Of a DNA stretch of 64,000 nt, positions 26,230 through 34,919 are shown piece by piece. The DNA lies in contig NZ_JWLJ01000001.1 of the NCBI RefSeq assembly GCF_000813985.1, positions 1,511,023-1,575,022 of the forward strand, written 5' to 3'. The DNA comes from Ruegeria sp. ANG-R (GTDB lineage: Bacteria; Pseudomonadota; Alphaproteobacteria; Rhodobacterales; Rhodobacteraceae). Every line of letters begins with the position of its first letter. Position 1 is the first letter of the stretch. The notes under the pieces are model-generated. The model was not told the DNA's origin. It saw only the letters and a program-made list of their open reading frames with translations, and did no database searches. The position numbers and the translations under genes are program-made.

Positions 26230-27284
26230 AACTGACCGAGAAACTTGGACTTGCCGCGCTGCATCGCCTTGACCCGGAAACCGCGCACGGGCTGTCGATC
26301 AAAGCTCTCAAATCCGGCCTCGCCCCGATGCCGGGCCCTGTGACGTCCGACCGACTTAAGACCGAACTGGCCGGGCTCAATCTGCCAAATCCGGTCGGAC
26401 TGGCCGCCGGGTTCGATAAGAACGGTGAAGTTCTGGGGCCGCTGTCCCGCGTCGGTTTCGGCTTTGTCGAGGTTGGCGCCGTGACACCCCGACCACAGCC
26501 CGGAAACCCGAAACCACGCCTGTTCCGCCTGACTGAAGACCAAGCCGCGATCAACCGGTTCGGTTTCAACAACGAGGGGATGGAGGTGATGGCCACACGC
26601 CTTGCAAACCGCCCCAAAGATGCGGTGATCGGCCTCAATCTCGGGGCGAACAAAGACAGTGACGACCGGCCGGGTGACTTTGCCAAAGTGCTGGCCCATT
26701 GTGCCCGGCATCTGGATTTTGCCACGGTCAATGTTTCGTCACCCAACACCGAAAAGCTGCGTGATCTGCAGGGAAAGGCGGCGCTGAGTGCGTTGCTCAA
26801 TGGTGTCATCGAAACCCGTGACGCGCTGCCGCGCCCGCTGCCCGTGTTCCTGAAAATTGCCCCCGACCTGACTGAGGCCGAGTTGCAGGACATTGCCGAT
26901 GTCGCCCGTGAAACCGGCGTGGATGCGGTGATCGCCTCCAACACTACTTTGTCCCGTGATGGCTTACGCAGCGACCACAAGGATCAGGCAGGTGGCTTGT
27001 CTGGTGCACCGTTGTTCGAGAAATCGACCCGTGTGCTGGCGCAACTCAGCCAGCTAACGAACGGGGACATACCGCTTATTGGCGTCGGCGGCATCAGCAC
27101 GGCAGAACAAGCCTATGCCAAGATCTGCGCCGGGGCGTCGGCGGTGCAGTTCTATACCGCAATGGTTTACGGCGGAATATCCCTTGCCGCGGACATTGCA
27201 AACGGGTTGGACAACCTTTTGGCCCGTGACGGATATTCGACGGTCGCGCAAGCGGTCGGCAGCAAACGGGAGGATTGGTTGTGA
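26226..27284 (+). CDS. pyrD: Dihydroorotate dehydrogenase (quinone), class 2
   Basis: A 352-residue FMN enzyme oxidising dihydroorotate to orotate with quinone, in pyrimidine synthesis at the inner face of the membrane. The N-terminal segment ([20 protein letters not shown]) is the membrane-association helix region found only in class 2. [26 protein letters not shown] and [14 protein letters not shown] (catalytic serine of class 2) follow, then [20 protein letters not shown] for FMN phosphate binding. It overlaps its upstream neighbour by 4 nt and arsC by 4 nt (GTGA). Confidence 0.94.
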   Translation: MKLTEKLGLAALHRLDPETAHGLSIKALKSGLAPMPGPVTSDRLKTELAGLNLPNPVGLAAGFDKNGEVLGPLSRVGFGFVEVGAVTPRPQPGNPKPRLFRLTEDQAAINRFGFNNEGMEVMATRLANRPKDAVIGLNLGANKDSDDRPGDFAKVLAHCARHLDFATVNVSSPNTEKLRDLQGKAALSALLNGVIETRDALPRPLPVFLKIAPDLTEAELQDIADVARETGVDAVIASNTTLSRDGLRSDHKDQAGGLSGAPLFEKSTRVLAQLSQLTNGDIPLIGVGGISTAEQAYAKICAGASAVQFYTAMVYGGISLAADIANGLDNLLARDGYSTVAQAVGSKREDWL

Positions 27285-27622
27285 TCGAGTATTGGCATAA
27301 CCCGCGCTGTTCAAAGTCACGCGCCGGGCTGGCGTTGCTGGAAGAAAAAGGTGCCGTGGTCGAGGTTCGAAAGTACCTTGAAAACGCGCCTGCGATTGAT
27401 GAAATCCATCAGGTACTGGCCTTGCTTGGGATATCGGCGATTGAAATGATGCGCACCGGCGAGAAACAGTTCAAAGAGCTGGGCCTGACCAAAACCTCAC
27501 CCGAGGACGCACTGATCGCGGCAATGGCTGAACATCCGATCCTGATCGAGCGCCCGATAGCGATTGCAAGTGGCAAAGCCGCAATCGGGCGGCCACCCGA
27601 GATTTTGCTTGGTCTGCTTTAG
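27281..27622 (+). CDS. arsC: ArsC family arsenate reductase (glutaredoxin type)
   Basis: A 113-residue thioredoxin-fold protein. It opens [13 protein letters not shown], with the catalytic cysteine at position 10, and has [13 protein letters not shown] and the ending [20 protein letters not shown], as in glutaredoxin-dependent arsenate reductases. GTG 27281 was chosen as start: it overlaps the pyrD stop and follows GGGAGGA with 6 nt spacing. There is no ars regulator or efflux gene nearby, so a general redox role is possible. It converges on the MATE gene with a 4-nt overlap of coding ends. Confidence 0.82.
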   Translation: MIEYWHNPRCSKSRAGLALLEEKGAVVEVRKYLENAPAIDEIHQVLALLGISAIEMMRTGEKQFKELGLTKTSPEDALIAAMAEHPILIERPIAIASGKAAIGRPPEILLGLL

Positions 27623-28935
27623 GCAATCCGGGCTTCAAGCTTGGGGTATCGCCAACCCAGTGTTGCGCCCCGCGCGACGTTCAACACCATCAGCGCCGCC
27701 CACAGCCCGTGATTGCCAAAGATCGGGACAAGAATGAGCAAGGCGATGACATATATAGCAACTGACTGGATCATCGCGTTGCGCATATCTCGGGTCCACG
27801 TGGCCCCAATATAGATTCCATCGAACATCCAGCTTGCCACACCGATCACGGGCGCAAGCGCGGCCCAGAACAGATACTCCCGCGCGGCGAGCCGAACGTC
27901 CGGCGACGTCGACATCAGATCTATCAATGCAGGCCCTGCCAGATAGAATATCAGCCCCAGAGCAATGGCTCCGCCCACGCCCCATTGCGACGCCATAACC
28001 GAGGCGCGCCTGACCTGTAATCGGTTGCCTGCGCCCACAGCACCGCCCACCAATGCCTCGGCCGAGAAGGCAAAACCATCAAGGGCAAAGGCCGTGATCT
28101 CAAGAAACTGCAGCAGCACCTGATTGGCGGCCAGATTGACATCGCCCAGATCGGAACCCACGAACAAAAAGGTCGTGAACGCACCGGTGAGAAGAACTGA
28201 CCGAACCATGATGTCTACATTCACCTGCATCATCCGCCGCAGTCTGTTGGCGTCGAAAACGCGTGGCCAGTCCCTCCACTGATTGCCGGCGAAAGCGGTG
28301 CGGCACAACCAAAGGCCAAGTGTGAGCCCCGACCACTCGGCAATCAGGGTAGCGATGGCAACACCTTCAACACCCCAGCCCAGGCCAAGGACAAACCACA
28401 GGTCCAGCGCGATATTCAAACCATTCATCCAGACCTGCAGGATGAACACACTTCTTGTCCGCTCGACGGCGATCAGCCAGCCGGTGACCGCATAAAGCGC
28501 GATGGTTGCCGGTGCGCCCCAGATTCGAATCTGCAGGTAATCCCGCGTCAGGGATTCAACTTCTGCACTGGCAGGCGACAAGGCAAACGCACCCAGAAAA
28601 ATCCAAACCTGCAGGGCGACAAATAAAAGCCCGGCACTCCCTCCAAGCAACAGCCCGCGCGTCAGCAACGCACCCGTTTCGGCAGTATCCCCTGCCCCCC
28701 GCGCCTGTGCGACCAGACCGGTCGTTCCCATCCGAAGAAAGCCGAATATCCAGTAAATCGCCGACAGGATCACCGCGCCCATGCCAACGGCCCCTATCGG
28801 AGCGGCCTGCCCCATCTGACCCACAACGCCTGTGTCCACCGCCCCCAGGATCGGAACGGTTGCGTTGGACAGTACGATCGGTAACGCAATTTTCAGCACG
28901 CGCCGATGCGTGATGGGCGCGTTCGCGTCCTCCAT
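27619..28935 (-). CDS. MATE family efflux transporter
   Basis: A 438-residue protein with about twelve membrane segments and the MATE repeats: ITHRRVLKIALPIVLSNATV at the N terminus, VDTGVVGQMGQAAPIGAVGM, and in the second half EALVGGAVGAGNRLQVRR. This DinF-like branch exports drugs or metabolites in exchange for Na+ or H+. ATG 28935 was chosen because it starts 2 nt after the upstream thioesterase stop. The longer frame up to 29019 overlaps that gene. Substrate unknown. Confidence 0.88.
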   Translation of the reverse strand: MEDANAPITHRRVLKIALPIVLSNATVPILGAVDTGVVGQMGQAAPIGAVGMGAVILSAIYWIFGFLRMGTTGLVAQARGAGDTAETGALLTRGLLLGGSAGLLFVALQVWIFLGAFALSPASAEVESLTRDYLQIRIWGAPATIALYAVTGWLIAVERTRSVFILQVWMNGLNIALDLWFVLGLGWGVEGVAIATLIAEWSGLTLGLWLCRTAFAGNQWRDWPRVFDANRLRRMMQVNVDIMVRSVLLTGAFTTFLFVGSDLGDVNLAANQVLLQFLEITAFALDGFAFSAEALVGGAVGAGNRLQVRRASVMASQWGVGGAIALGLIFYLAGPALIDLMSTSPDVRLAAREYLFWAALAPVIGVASWMFDGIYIGATWTRDMRNAMIQSVAIYVIALLILVPIFGNHGLWAALMVLNVARGATLGWRYPKLEARIA

Positions 28936-28937
28936 GC

Positions 28938-29456
28938 TCACGCCTTGGGTGTCGGCGGCTGCGGCATCAGGAAATGCCCCGTACCCTGAGCAAACAGTTT
29001 GGCATGATTGTCCTGCCACGCCTCAACGCGAACCGACGCATAACGCCGCCCCGCGCGGTTGATGAAAGCACGGGCATAGGCATCCCGCGGCAGGCCTGAG
29101 CGTAAATAGTCGACCGTGAAATCTATGGTTTTCGGAAAGCGGATATTCTCATCCGTCAGAATCTCTTCAGCGCCGATCTCACCGCTTTCGATCCTTGGGA
29201 ACATATGCTCCCAGCTCAGCGTGATCACGGCGGTGACTTCGAGAAACGCCGCCGTCACCCCGCCGTGGATCGCGGGCAGAAAGGGGTTTCCGATCAGTTT
29301 TTCGTCGAAATTCAGCACTCCGGTCAGTTCATCGCCCCTGCGGTCGAAGGTAATGTTGAGAAACCGGATATACGGCACCCCCTCGATCAGCGCCGTCAAT
29401 GCGGCGTCACGGCGTTGCTTGACGACCTGCATGGGTTCGGGACGGGGCCGCGCCAT
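28938..29456 (-). CDS. Hotdog-fold thioesterase (PaaI family), first paralogue
   Basis: A 172-residue hotdog protein. LIGNPFLPAIHGGVTAAFLEVTAVI is the central helix with the HGG motif of PaaI-type acyl-CoA thioesterases, and IDFTVDYLRSGLPRDAYARAFI follows as the second strand set. ATG 29456 lies 1 nt after the stop of the next thioesterase gene. Such enzymes hydrolyse aryl- or acyl-CoA esters. This copy has the general-base Asp/Glu region altered to EVTAVI, so activity is likely but specificity is unclear. Confidence 0.82.
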   Translation of the reverse strand: MARPRPEPMQVVKQRRDAALTALIEGVPYIRFLNITFDRRGDELTGVLNFDEKLIGNPFLPAIHGGVTAAFLEVTAVITLSWEHMFPRIESGEIGAEEILTDENIRFPKTIDFTVDYLRSGLPRDAYARAFINRAGRRYASVRVEAWQDNHAKLFAQGTGHFLMPQPPTPKA

Positions 29457-29457
29457 C

Positions 29458-29877
29458 TCAGCGGCCTTCCACGGTGAAGGCTCCCGAAGCGGTCGCAACC
29501 GGCCGATCGCTGTCGTCATCCGTTGCCGTCGCCCGAACAAAGGCCACATTGCGAGTGATGTGATAGCAGGTCGCGCGGGTCCGGATGCTCTGCCCCGGCG
29601 TTGCAGCCCGCATATAGTCGATACGAAGATCGATGGTGGCTGTCCCTCCGGGCGCCGAAGGATGGCTCATCACCGCCGCGCCACAACAGGTGTCGAGCAT
29701 GGCTGAAACCGCGCCGCCATGGATCACGCCAGTCCTCGGATCGCCGATCAACTGCTTATTATACGGCATGGAAATTTCCGCTTCTCCCTCACCGATATGG
29801 GTCAGGTCGAGCCCCAGAGCCTTGGCGTGCGGAATCGCCTGAATAAACTGGCGCGCTAAATCTGTCTTGTCGACCAT
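29458..29877 (-). CDS. Hotdog-fold thioesterase (PaaI family), second paralogue
   Basis: A 139-residue protein with the standard PaaI pattern: GEAEISMPYNKQLIGDPRTG, then VIHGGAVSAMLDTCCGAAV (HGG plus the catalytic aspartate in LDT), and TIDLRIDYMRAATPGQ. ATG 29877 is the first sensible start. It is the promoter-proximal gene of a three-gene minus-strand operon (thioesterase, thioesterase, MATE exporter) and diverges from the first MerR gene across about 118 bp. Confidence 0.86.
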   Translation of the reverse strand: MVDKTDLARQFIQAIPHAKALGLDLTHIGEGEAEISMPYNKQLIGDPRTGVIHGGAVSAMLDTCCGAAVMSHPSAPGGTATIDLRIDYMRAATPGQSIRTRATCYHITRNVAFVRATATDDDSDRPVATASGAFTVEGR

Positions 29878-29995
29878 GGGGTTGGGTCCTGTGTTCTTGC
29901 CTGCCCCTTTATGGGCTTGCACCCAAGCAAAGGGCAAGCCCGCCTGTTGCGCTTACCGCCACGACGCCCTAGGTTGCTGCCAAGGAGACCCCGGA

Positions 29996-30364
29996 ATGTC
30001 CGACAACCGTTTGTCATTCAAAGAGATGTGCGCCGAGTTCGACGTAACTCCGCGCACTCTGCGCTATTACGAATACATTGAATTGCTGCAACCTGACCGC
30101 GAAGGCAGGTCGCGTTTTTATGGACCTCGTGAATGTGCGCGGATGAAGCTGATCCTGCGCGGTCGTAAATTTGGGTTCCCTCTGGAGGAGATTCGCCAAT
30201 GGCTGTTGATCTACGAGGATCAGGGCAACCAGGCGCAGATGGCAACCTTCATCGAGATGGCGGATCGGCAGATGGAAGAGCTGCGCCAGCAGCGCGCACA
30301 ACTGGATGAAGCGATGGATGCGCTGCAGCAATTGCGCGACCAGACGGTCAAACTGTTAAAGTAA
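29996..30364 (+). CDS. MerR family regulator, first paralogue
   Basis: A 122-residue regulator. The N-terminal winged helix reads FKEMCAEFDVTPRTLRYYEY then FYGPRECARMKLILRGRKFGF, and a C-terminal coiled coil (about 75-118, MADRQMEELRQQRAQLDEAM) mediates dimerisation. It has no cysteine cluster, so it is not a metal sensor. ATG 29996 follows AAGGAG at 8 nt. It is closely similar to the second MerR protein 174 bp downstream. Family members of this kind (LiuR-like) control fatty-acid or branched-chain acyl-CoA genes, which fits the neighbouring operon by inference. Confidence 0.86.
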   Translation: MSDNRLSFKEMCAEFDVTPRTLRYYEYIELLQPDREGRSRFYGPRECARMKLILRGRKFGFPLEEIRQWLLIYEDQGNQAQMATFIEMADRQMEELRQQRAQLDEAMDALQQLRDQTVKLLK

Positions 30365-30378
30365 ACGCCCTTCCCTTA

Positions 30379-30395
30379 CGGCAACAAAATTGCCG
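30379..30395 (+). other. Short hairpin after the first merR gene
   Basis: CGGCAA and TTGCCG flank a 5-nt loop CAAAA, 15 nt after the first merR stop. There is no T-tract, so this is a weak terminator at best, or part of the regulatory region before the second merR gene. Confidence 0.3.
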
Positions 30396-30420
30396 AAACA
30401 CCTGTTTACGCGACCGGATG

Positions 30421-30467
30421 TTACGTCAACTTATTTGTGACGCAGCGTCTGCATTACGTAAACGTCA
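30421..30467. promoter_or_regulatory. Tandem ACGT-type operator candidate
   Basis: TTACGTAAACGTCA at 30454-30467 is a near-palindrome (two ACGT boxes with 2-nt spacing), and TTACGTCAACTTAT at 30421-30434 is an imperfect copy exactly 33 bp upstream. Between them lies GACGC-A-GCGTC (30439-30449). LiuR-type MerR regulators are known to bind similar ACGT-centred palindromes, so autoregulation and control of the beta-oxidation operon by the adjacent MerR protein is a reasonable inference. Confidence 0.5.
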
Positions 30468-30538
30468 CTTGTGTGTTGTAAAACGCTCATCGGCTGCGCA
30501 ACTCAGGTTGCATGACGCCAGTGATGAGAGTTTGAACC

Positions 30539-30940
30539 ATGACCGAAGATCTGCTGACCATCCGCGAGATGTGCGAGACCTATGATGTCACGCCCCGCAC
30601 ATTGCGGTTCTACGAGGCCAAAGAGCTTTTGTTTCCGATCCGCGAAGGCCAAAAACGCCTGTTCACCAAACGGGACCGTGCGCGCCTGAAACTGATCCTG
30701 CGCGGCAAGCGCTTTGGCTTCAGCCTGGAGGAAATCCGCCAGCTTCTGGACCTGTATCACGTGGGTGACCAGCAGCTGACGCAGATGTCCCGCACCTACG
30801 AGATCGCGTGCGAACGTCTGGCCGACATGGAATCGCGCCGCGAGGAACTGACCCAGGCCATCGACGAACTGAAAGAGCAGCTGCGCTGGGGCGAGAAGGT
30901 TATCGCCTCGATGAAACAGGAAAAGAAGGCGGCTGAATAA
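30539..30940 (+). CDS. MerR family regulator, second paralogue
   Basis: A 133-residue regulator with the same design as its neighbour: TIREMCETYDVTPRTLRFYE, then RLKLILRGKRFGFSLEEIRQLLDLY, and a long coiled coil from about residue 70 to the lysine-rich end. It lacks metal-binding cysteines. It is 36 nt before the acyl-CoA dehydrogenase gene and is preceded by tandem ACGT repeats, so it probably regulates the beta-oxidation operon and itself. A LiuR/fatty-acid regulator function is inferred from position, not shown. Confidence 0.88.
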   Translation: MTEDLLTIREMCETYDVTPRTLRFYEAKELLFPIREGQKRLFTKRDRARLKLILRGKRFGFSLEEIRQLLDLYHVGDQQLTQMSRTYEIACERLADMESRREELTQAIDELKEQLRWGEKVIASMKQEKKAAE

Positions 30941-30976
30941 ACCCGCCTCCGGACATATGAATTAAGGGAGCTTCAC

Positions 30977-32758
30977 ATGCCCGTCTACAACGCGCCAACC
31001 AGAGACACGCAGTTCATCCTGCACGACGTTTTGAAAGTCTCGCAGTCGGATATCCCCGGCTATGACGAACTGGAGGCCGAATTTACCGGCGCGGTTCTGG
31101 AAGAGGCTGGCAAGGTTGCCTCCAACGTATTGCATCCGCTGAACGTGGTGGGCGACACCGAAGGGTGCCGGTTGGAAAACGGCATTGTTTACACCCCTAC
31201 CGGTTTCAAAGACGCCTTTGAGCAGATGAAAGAAGGTGGCTGGACTGGTCTCGACATGCCGGAAGAGTATGGCGGTCAGAACATGCCTTACGTGATGGGC
31301 ACAGCGGTGGGCGAGATGTTCTCGGGCGCGAACCAGGCATTTGTGATGTATCAGGGCCTGACCCACGGCGCGGCCTCGGCCATTCTGGCGCATGGGTCGG
31401 ATGAGCAGAAGAACAAGTATCTGCCCAACATGGTCAGCTGTGAATGGACCGGCACCATGAACCTGACCGAACCGCATTGCGGCACCGATCTGGGCCTGAT
31501 GCGGACCAAGGCAGAACCGCAGGGCGACGGCAGCTACAAGATTTCTGGCCAGAAGATCTTTATCTCGGCTGGCGATCACGACATGGCCGACAACATCATC
31601 CACCTGGTGCTGGCCAAAATCCCCGGCGGTCCTGAGGGCATCAAGGGCGTGTCGCTGTTCATCGTCCCCAAGTTCATCGTCAACGAAGACGGCTCGCTTG
31701 GTGAACGCAACGGTGTCTCGGTCGGTAAGATCGAAGAAAAGATGGGCATCCACGGCAACTCGACCTGCGTCATGAACTATGACGAAGCCACTGGCTGGCT
31801 GCTGGGTGAAGAGCACAAAGGTATGCGTGCCATGTTCACCATGATGAACGAAGCGCGTCTGGGAGTAGGTATGCAAGGCCTGTCTCAGGCCGAGGCTGCG
31901 TACCAGAACGCCGTGGAATACGCCAAGGATCGTCTACAAGGTCGTGACGTAACAGGTGCAAAGAACCCGGACGGTCCCGCCGATCCGCTGATCGTTCACC
32001 CGGACATTCGCCGCAATCTGATGGACCAGAAAAGCTTCACCGAGGGCGCCCGCGCGTTCATCCTGTGGGGCGCGACCATGATCGACAAGGCGCACCGCTC
32101 GGGCGACAAGGACGCGGACGGGCTGATCTCGCTGCTGACACCGGTCATCAAGGGCTTCCTGACCGACGAAGGCTACGACATGACCGTACAGGCACAGCAG
32201 GTCTATGGCGGCCATGGCTACATCGAAGAATGGGGCATGTCGCAATACACCCGCGACGCCCGTATCGCGATGATCTACGAAGGCGCGAATGGCGTTCAAG
32301 CGCTGGATCTGGTGGGCCGTAAGCTGGCGCAAGACGGCGGTAAACACGTCATGGCCTTCTTCGAGATGGTCAAGAGCTTCTGCAAGGAGAACGGCGGCAA
32401 GGACGAAGCTTATGACAAAGCCTTCATCGAACCGCTGAAAGCCGCGTCCAAGGATCTGCAGGCCGCCGGCATGTACTTCATGCAGGAAGGCATGAAGAAT
32501 CCAAACAACGCTCTGTCCGGGTCATACGACTTCATGCACATGTTCGGCCATGTCTGCCTGGGCCTGATGTGGGCGCAGATGGCAAAGGCCGCTCGGGACG
32601 CACTGGACGGCGGTGCCTCGGATAAAGAGTTCTACGAGACCAAGATCAATACCGGTCGCTTCTATATGGCCCGCCGCCTACCCGCGACAGCCATGCATCT
32701 GGCCCGCATCCAGACCGGAGCGGACACGGTAATGGCACTGGACGCGGCGAACTTCTGA
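30977..32758 (+). CDS. Acyl-CoA dehydrogenase, DmdC/FadE-like
   Basis: A 593-residue flavoprotein with the classic ACAD domains: [20 protein letters not shown] and [15 protein letters not shown] near the FAD/substrate site, then [20 protein letters not shown], and the catalytic glutamate in [13 protein letters not shown] (Glu435). A C-terminal extension of about 120 residues follows, as in the long 'acyl-CoA dehydrogenase C-terminal domain' branch that includes DmdC, the methylmercaptopropionyl-CoA dehydrogenase. It leads a beta-oxidation operon, so a fatty-acyl role is the simplest reading; DmdC activity cannot be decided from sequence alone. GGGAG precedes the ATG by 7 nt. Confidence 0.88.
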   Translation: MPVYNAPTRDTQFILHDVLKVSQSDIPGYDELEAEFTGAVLEEAGKVASNVLHPLNVVGDTEGCRLENGIVYTPTGFKDAFEQMKEGGWTGLDMPEEYGGQNMPYVMGTAVGEMFSGANQAFVMYQGLTHGAASAILAHGSDEQKNKYLPNMVSCEWTGTMNLTEPHCGTDLGLMRTKAEPQGDGSYKISGQKIFISAGDHDMADNIIHLVLAKIPGGPEGIKGVSLFIVPKFIVNEDGSLGERNGVSVGKIEEKMGIHGNSTCVMNYDEATGWLLGEEHKGMRAMFTMMNEARLGVGMQGLSQAEAAYQNAVEYAKDRLQGRDVTGAKNPDGPADPLIVHPDIRRNLMDQKSFTEGARAFILWGATMIDKAHRSGDKDADGLISLLTPVIKGFLTDEGYDMTVQAQQVYGGHGYIEEWGMSQYTRDARIAMIYEGANGVQALDLVGRKLAQDGGKHVMAFFEMVKSFCKENGGKDEAYDKAFIEPLKAASKDLQAAGMYFMQEGMKNPNNALSGSYDFMHMFGHVCLGLMWAQMAKAARDALDGGASDKEFYETKINTGRFYMARRLPATAMHLARIQTGADTVMALDAANF

Positions 32759-32765
32759 TCTCAGT

Positions 32766-32795
32766 GTGGGCTCGGGCGTAGTAACCCGAACCCAC
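32766..32795 (+). other. Intercistronic hairpin after the acyl-CoA dehydrogenase gene
   Basis: An 11-bp stem with one mismatch (32766-32776 with 32785-32795, arms GTGGGCTCGGG and CCCGAACCCAC) and an 8-nt loop. It has no T-tract and ends 16 nt before the next start codon, just before GGAGGAG. It looks like an mRNA processing or attenuation element rather than a full terminator. Confidence 0.55.
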
Positions 32796-32811
32796 CCCTG
32801 GAGGAGACAAG

Positions 32812-33024
32812 ATGCCAAAACGCTTTCGCCTTACCCGCCGATTTCCCGTCGCTATGACGGAAGATGGTTACCGCAAACTCCGCGGTTTCGCGCGAGAGGC
32901 GGGATTGGATGAAGGTGAGGCTTTGTCGTTCCTGTTTGAGAACTTCAACAGCGTGATCGATCACGAAAACCTGACGCACCGGCTGCGCATCTTCAACTCT
33001 GAGTTGGAAGCCAGAAAGCGCTAG
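32812..33024 (+). CDS. Small conserved-looking protein, 70 residues
   Basis: A 70-residue basic protein beginning MPKRFRLTRRFPVAMTEDGY, with a strand-helix-helix look: RRFPVAMTEDGYRKLRGFAR, then DEGEALSFLFENF, then a charged C-terminal helix. This layout suggests a ribbon-helix-helix-like fold, but no family is recognised. GGAGGAG 7 nt before the ATG and co-directional placement in the fad operon support it as a real gene. A role in regulating the operon is only a guess. Confidence 0.7.
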   Translation: MPKRFRLTRRFPVAMTEDGYRKLRGFAREAGLDEGEALSFLFENFNSVIDHENLTHRLRIFNSELEARKR

Positions 33025-33056
33025 ATACGCAACACGCCTTTGGGAGGGGCGCCCAC

Positions 33057-33695
33057 ATGACCATAAAACTGCATTGCTTTGGAGAGAGCGGGAACAGCTA
33101 CAAAGCCGCGCTGGCGCTTGAGATGTCTGGTCTGGACTGGGAGCCAGTCTTTGTTGATTTCTTCGGTGGAGCAACGCGTACCCCAGAATTTCGGGCCGAA
33201 GTGAACGAAATGGGCGAGGCCCCCGTCTTGGTGGACGGCGATTTTCGCACCAGTCAGTCCGGAGCTATCCAGGCTTATGTCACCGAGAACTCCGGTAAAT
33301 TCGGCGGCAAGGATCGTGATGAGAATTACGAAATATTCAGATGGGTTCTGTGGGACAACCACAAGCTCAGCTCGATGGCCGGGCTGACCCGTTTCCTGAT
33401 CAACTTCTTGCCCGAAAAGCACCGCAACCCGGATGTGATCGCGTTCAATCAGGGTCGCCTCAAGGCGGCTTATCAGACGCTGGACGCTCATCTCGAAGGC
33501 CGTGACTGGATCGTTGGCAACGGCGTGACCAATGCTGACATCAGCTGCTGCGGCTACCTCTATTACCCCGAACCATTCGGCTTTGATCGCGCCGACTGGC
33601 CCAACATTGACGCTTGGCTGACACGTCTCAGCGAACAGCCCGGCTGGAAACACCCCTACGACCTGATGCCCGGCAACCCGTCGGATCGAGCTTAA
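33057..33695 (+). CDS. Glutathione S-transferase family protein
   Basis: A 212-residue GST. The N-terminal thioredoxin domain opens IKLHCFGESGNSYKAALALE, with the active-site serine region GNSYK, and has the cis-proline/glutathione motif EAPVLVDG-DFRTSQSGAI (the QS of the G-site). The helical domain includes the N-capping block NGVTNADISCCGYLYY. GGGAGG precedes the ATG. It lies inside the beta-oxidation operon between a small gene and thiolase, suggesting a role in handling electrophilic acyl intermediates, by inference. Confidence 0.87.
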   Translation: MTIKLHCFGESGNSYKAALALEMSGLDWEPVFVDFFGGATRTPEFRAEVNEMGEAPVLVDGDFRTSQSGAIQAYVTENSGKFGGKDRDENYEIFRWVLWDNHKLSSMAGLTRFLINFLPEKHRNPDVIAFNQGRLKAAYQTLDAHLEGRDWIVGNGVTNADISCCGYLYYPEPFGFDRADWPNIDAWLTRLSEQPGWKHPYDLMPGNPSDRA

Positions 33696-33707
33696 GGAGA
33701 AGACCCC

Positions 33708-34919
33708 ATGACCGAAGCCTATATCTATGACGCCCTGCGTACTCCGCGCGGCAAGGGACGCAAGGATGGCAGCCTGCACGAGGTAACCTCGGTGCGCCTG
33801 TCCGCCCTGACCCTGAACGCGATGAAAGAGCGGAATAATCTGGAAGGCCACGCCGTTGAGGATGTGATCTGGGGCAACGTCACGCAGGTGATGGAGCAAG
33901 GCGGCTGTCTGGCGCGCTCGGCGGTTCTGGCCTCAGACCTGGACCAATCAATCCCCGGCCTCGCGATCAACCGGTTCTGTGCTTCAGGCATGGAAGCCGT
34001 GAACTTGGCCGCGAACCAAGTCAAAGGCGGCGCGGGCGAAGCGTATATCGCGGGCGGCGTTGAGATGATGGGCCGCGTGGCCATGGGCAGCGACGGTGCT
34101 GCGATTGCTGTAGACCCAACGCTGGCAATGGATACCTACTTCGTACCGCAGGGTATTTCGGCCGATATCATTGCGACCGAGTATGGGTTCAGCCGCGACG
34201 ATGCGGATGCGCTGGCCGTTGAATCTCAGAAACGCGCCGCAGCGGCTTGGGAAGACAACCGATTTGAGAAGTCGGTGATCACCATCAAGGACCAGAACGG
34301 CCTGACAATTCTGGACCGCGACGAATACATGCGCCCCGGCACCGACATGCAGAGCCTCGGCGCGCTGAATCCGTCCTTTGCGATGATGGGCGAACAGATG
34401 CCGGGCTTCGACAAGGTCGCCATGATGAAATACCCGCATCTGGAGCGGATCAACCACATCCACCACGCAGGCAACAGCTCGGGCATCGTGGACGGTTCGG
34501 CCGCTGTGTTGATCGGCAACAAGGAATTCGGTGAGAAATACGGCCTCAAGCCGCGCGCCCGCATCAAGGCAACTGCCAAGATCGGCACCGACCCGACTAT
34601 CATGCTGACCGGCCCGGTTCCGGTGACCGAGAAAATTCTGGCCGACAACGGCATGAAGATCGGCGATCTGGACCTGTTCGAAGTGAACGAAGCCTTCGCC
34701 TCGGTCGTTCTGCGCTTCCAACAGGCCTTCGATGTCGACCCGGCGTTGGTCAACGTCAATGGCGGCTCGATCGCGATGGGCCACCCGCTGGGTGCGACCG
34801 GTGCGATGATAATCGGCACGCTGCTGGATGAGCTGGAGCGTCAGGACAAGGAAACCGGTCTGGCCACGCTCTGCATCGCGTCCGGCATGGGGGCTGCGAC
34901 AATTATCGAGCGCGTCTGA
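33708..34919 (+). CDS. fadA: Acetyl-CoA C-acyltransferase (thiolase)
   Basis: A 403-residue thiolase that cleaves 3-ketoacyl-CoA. The acylated cysteine is in INRFCASGMEAVN (Cys91). The C-terminal active site has EVNEAFASV, GGSIAMGHPLGATGA (His) and LCIASGMGAA (Cys). AAGGAG precedes the ATG. Its stop overlaps the cupin gene by 1 nt, and fadB follows, so the enzyme is read as the FadA partner of FadB. A biosynthetic acetoacetyl-CoA thiolase is the alternative, less likely given context. Confidence 0.92.
   Translation: MTEAYIYDALRTPRGKGRKDGSLHEVTSVRLSALTLNAMKERNNLEGHAVEDVIWGNVTQVMEQGGCLARSAVLASDLDQSIPGLAINRFCASGMEAVNLAANQVKGGAGEAYIAGGVEMMGRVAMGSDGAAIAVDPTLAMDTYFVPQGISADIIATEYGFSRDDADALAVESQKRAAAAWEDNRFEKSVITIKDQNGLTILDRDEYMRPGTDMQSLGALNPSFAMMGEQMPGFDKVAMMKYPHLERINHIHHAGNSSGIVDGSAAVLIGNKEFGEKYGLKPRARIKATAKIGTDPTIMLTGPVPVTEKILADNGMKIGDLDLFEVNEAFASVVLRFQQAFDVDPALVNVNGGSIAMGHPLGATGAMIIGTLLDELERQDKETGLATLCIASGMGAATIIERV

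Noticed and set aside
30962..31876. Long open frame (304 codons) on the minus strand
   Set aside because: It is antisense to the acyl-CoA dehydrogenase gene, with histidine-rich composition and no ribosome site.
30977..32758. Naming the acyl-CoA dehydrogenase dmdC (methylmercaptopropionyl-CoA dehydrogenase)
   Set aside because: Length and C-terminal extension fit DmdC, but the operon context is beta-oxidation and no dmdB or dmdD gene is nearby, so the specific name is not supported.
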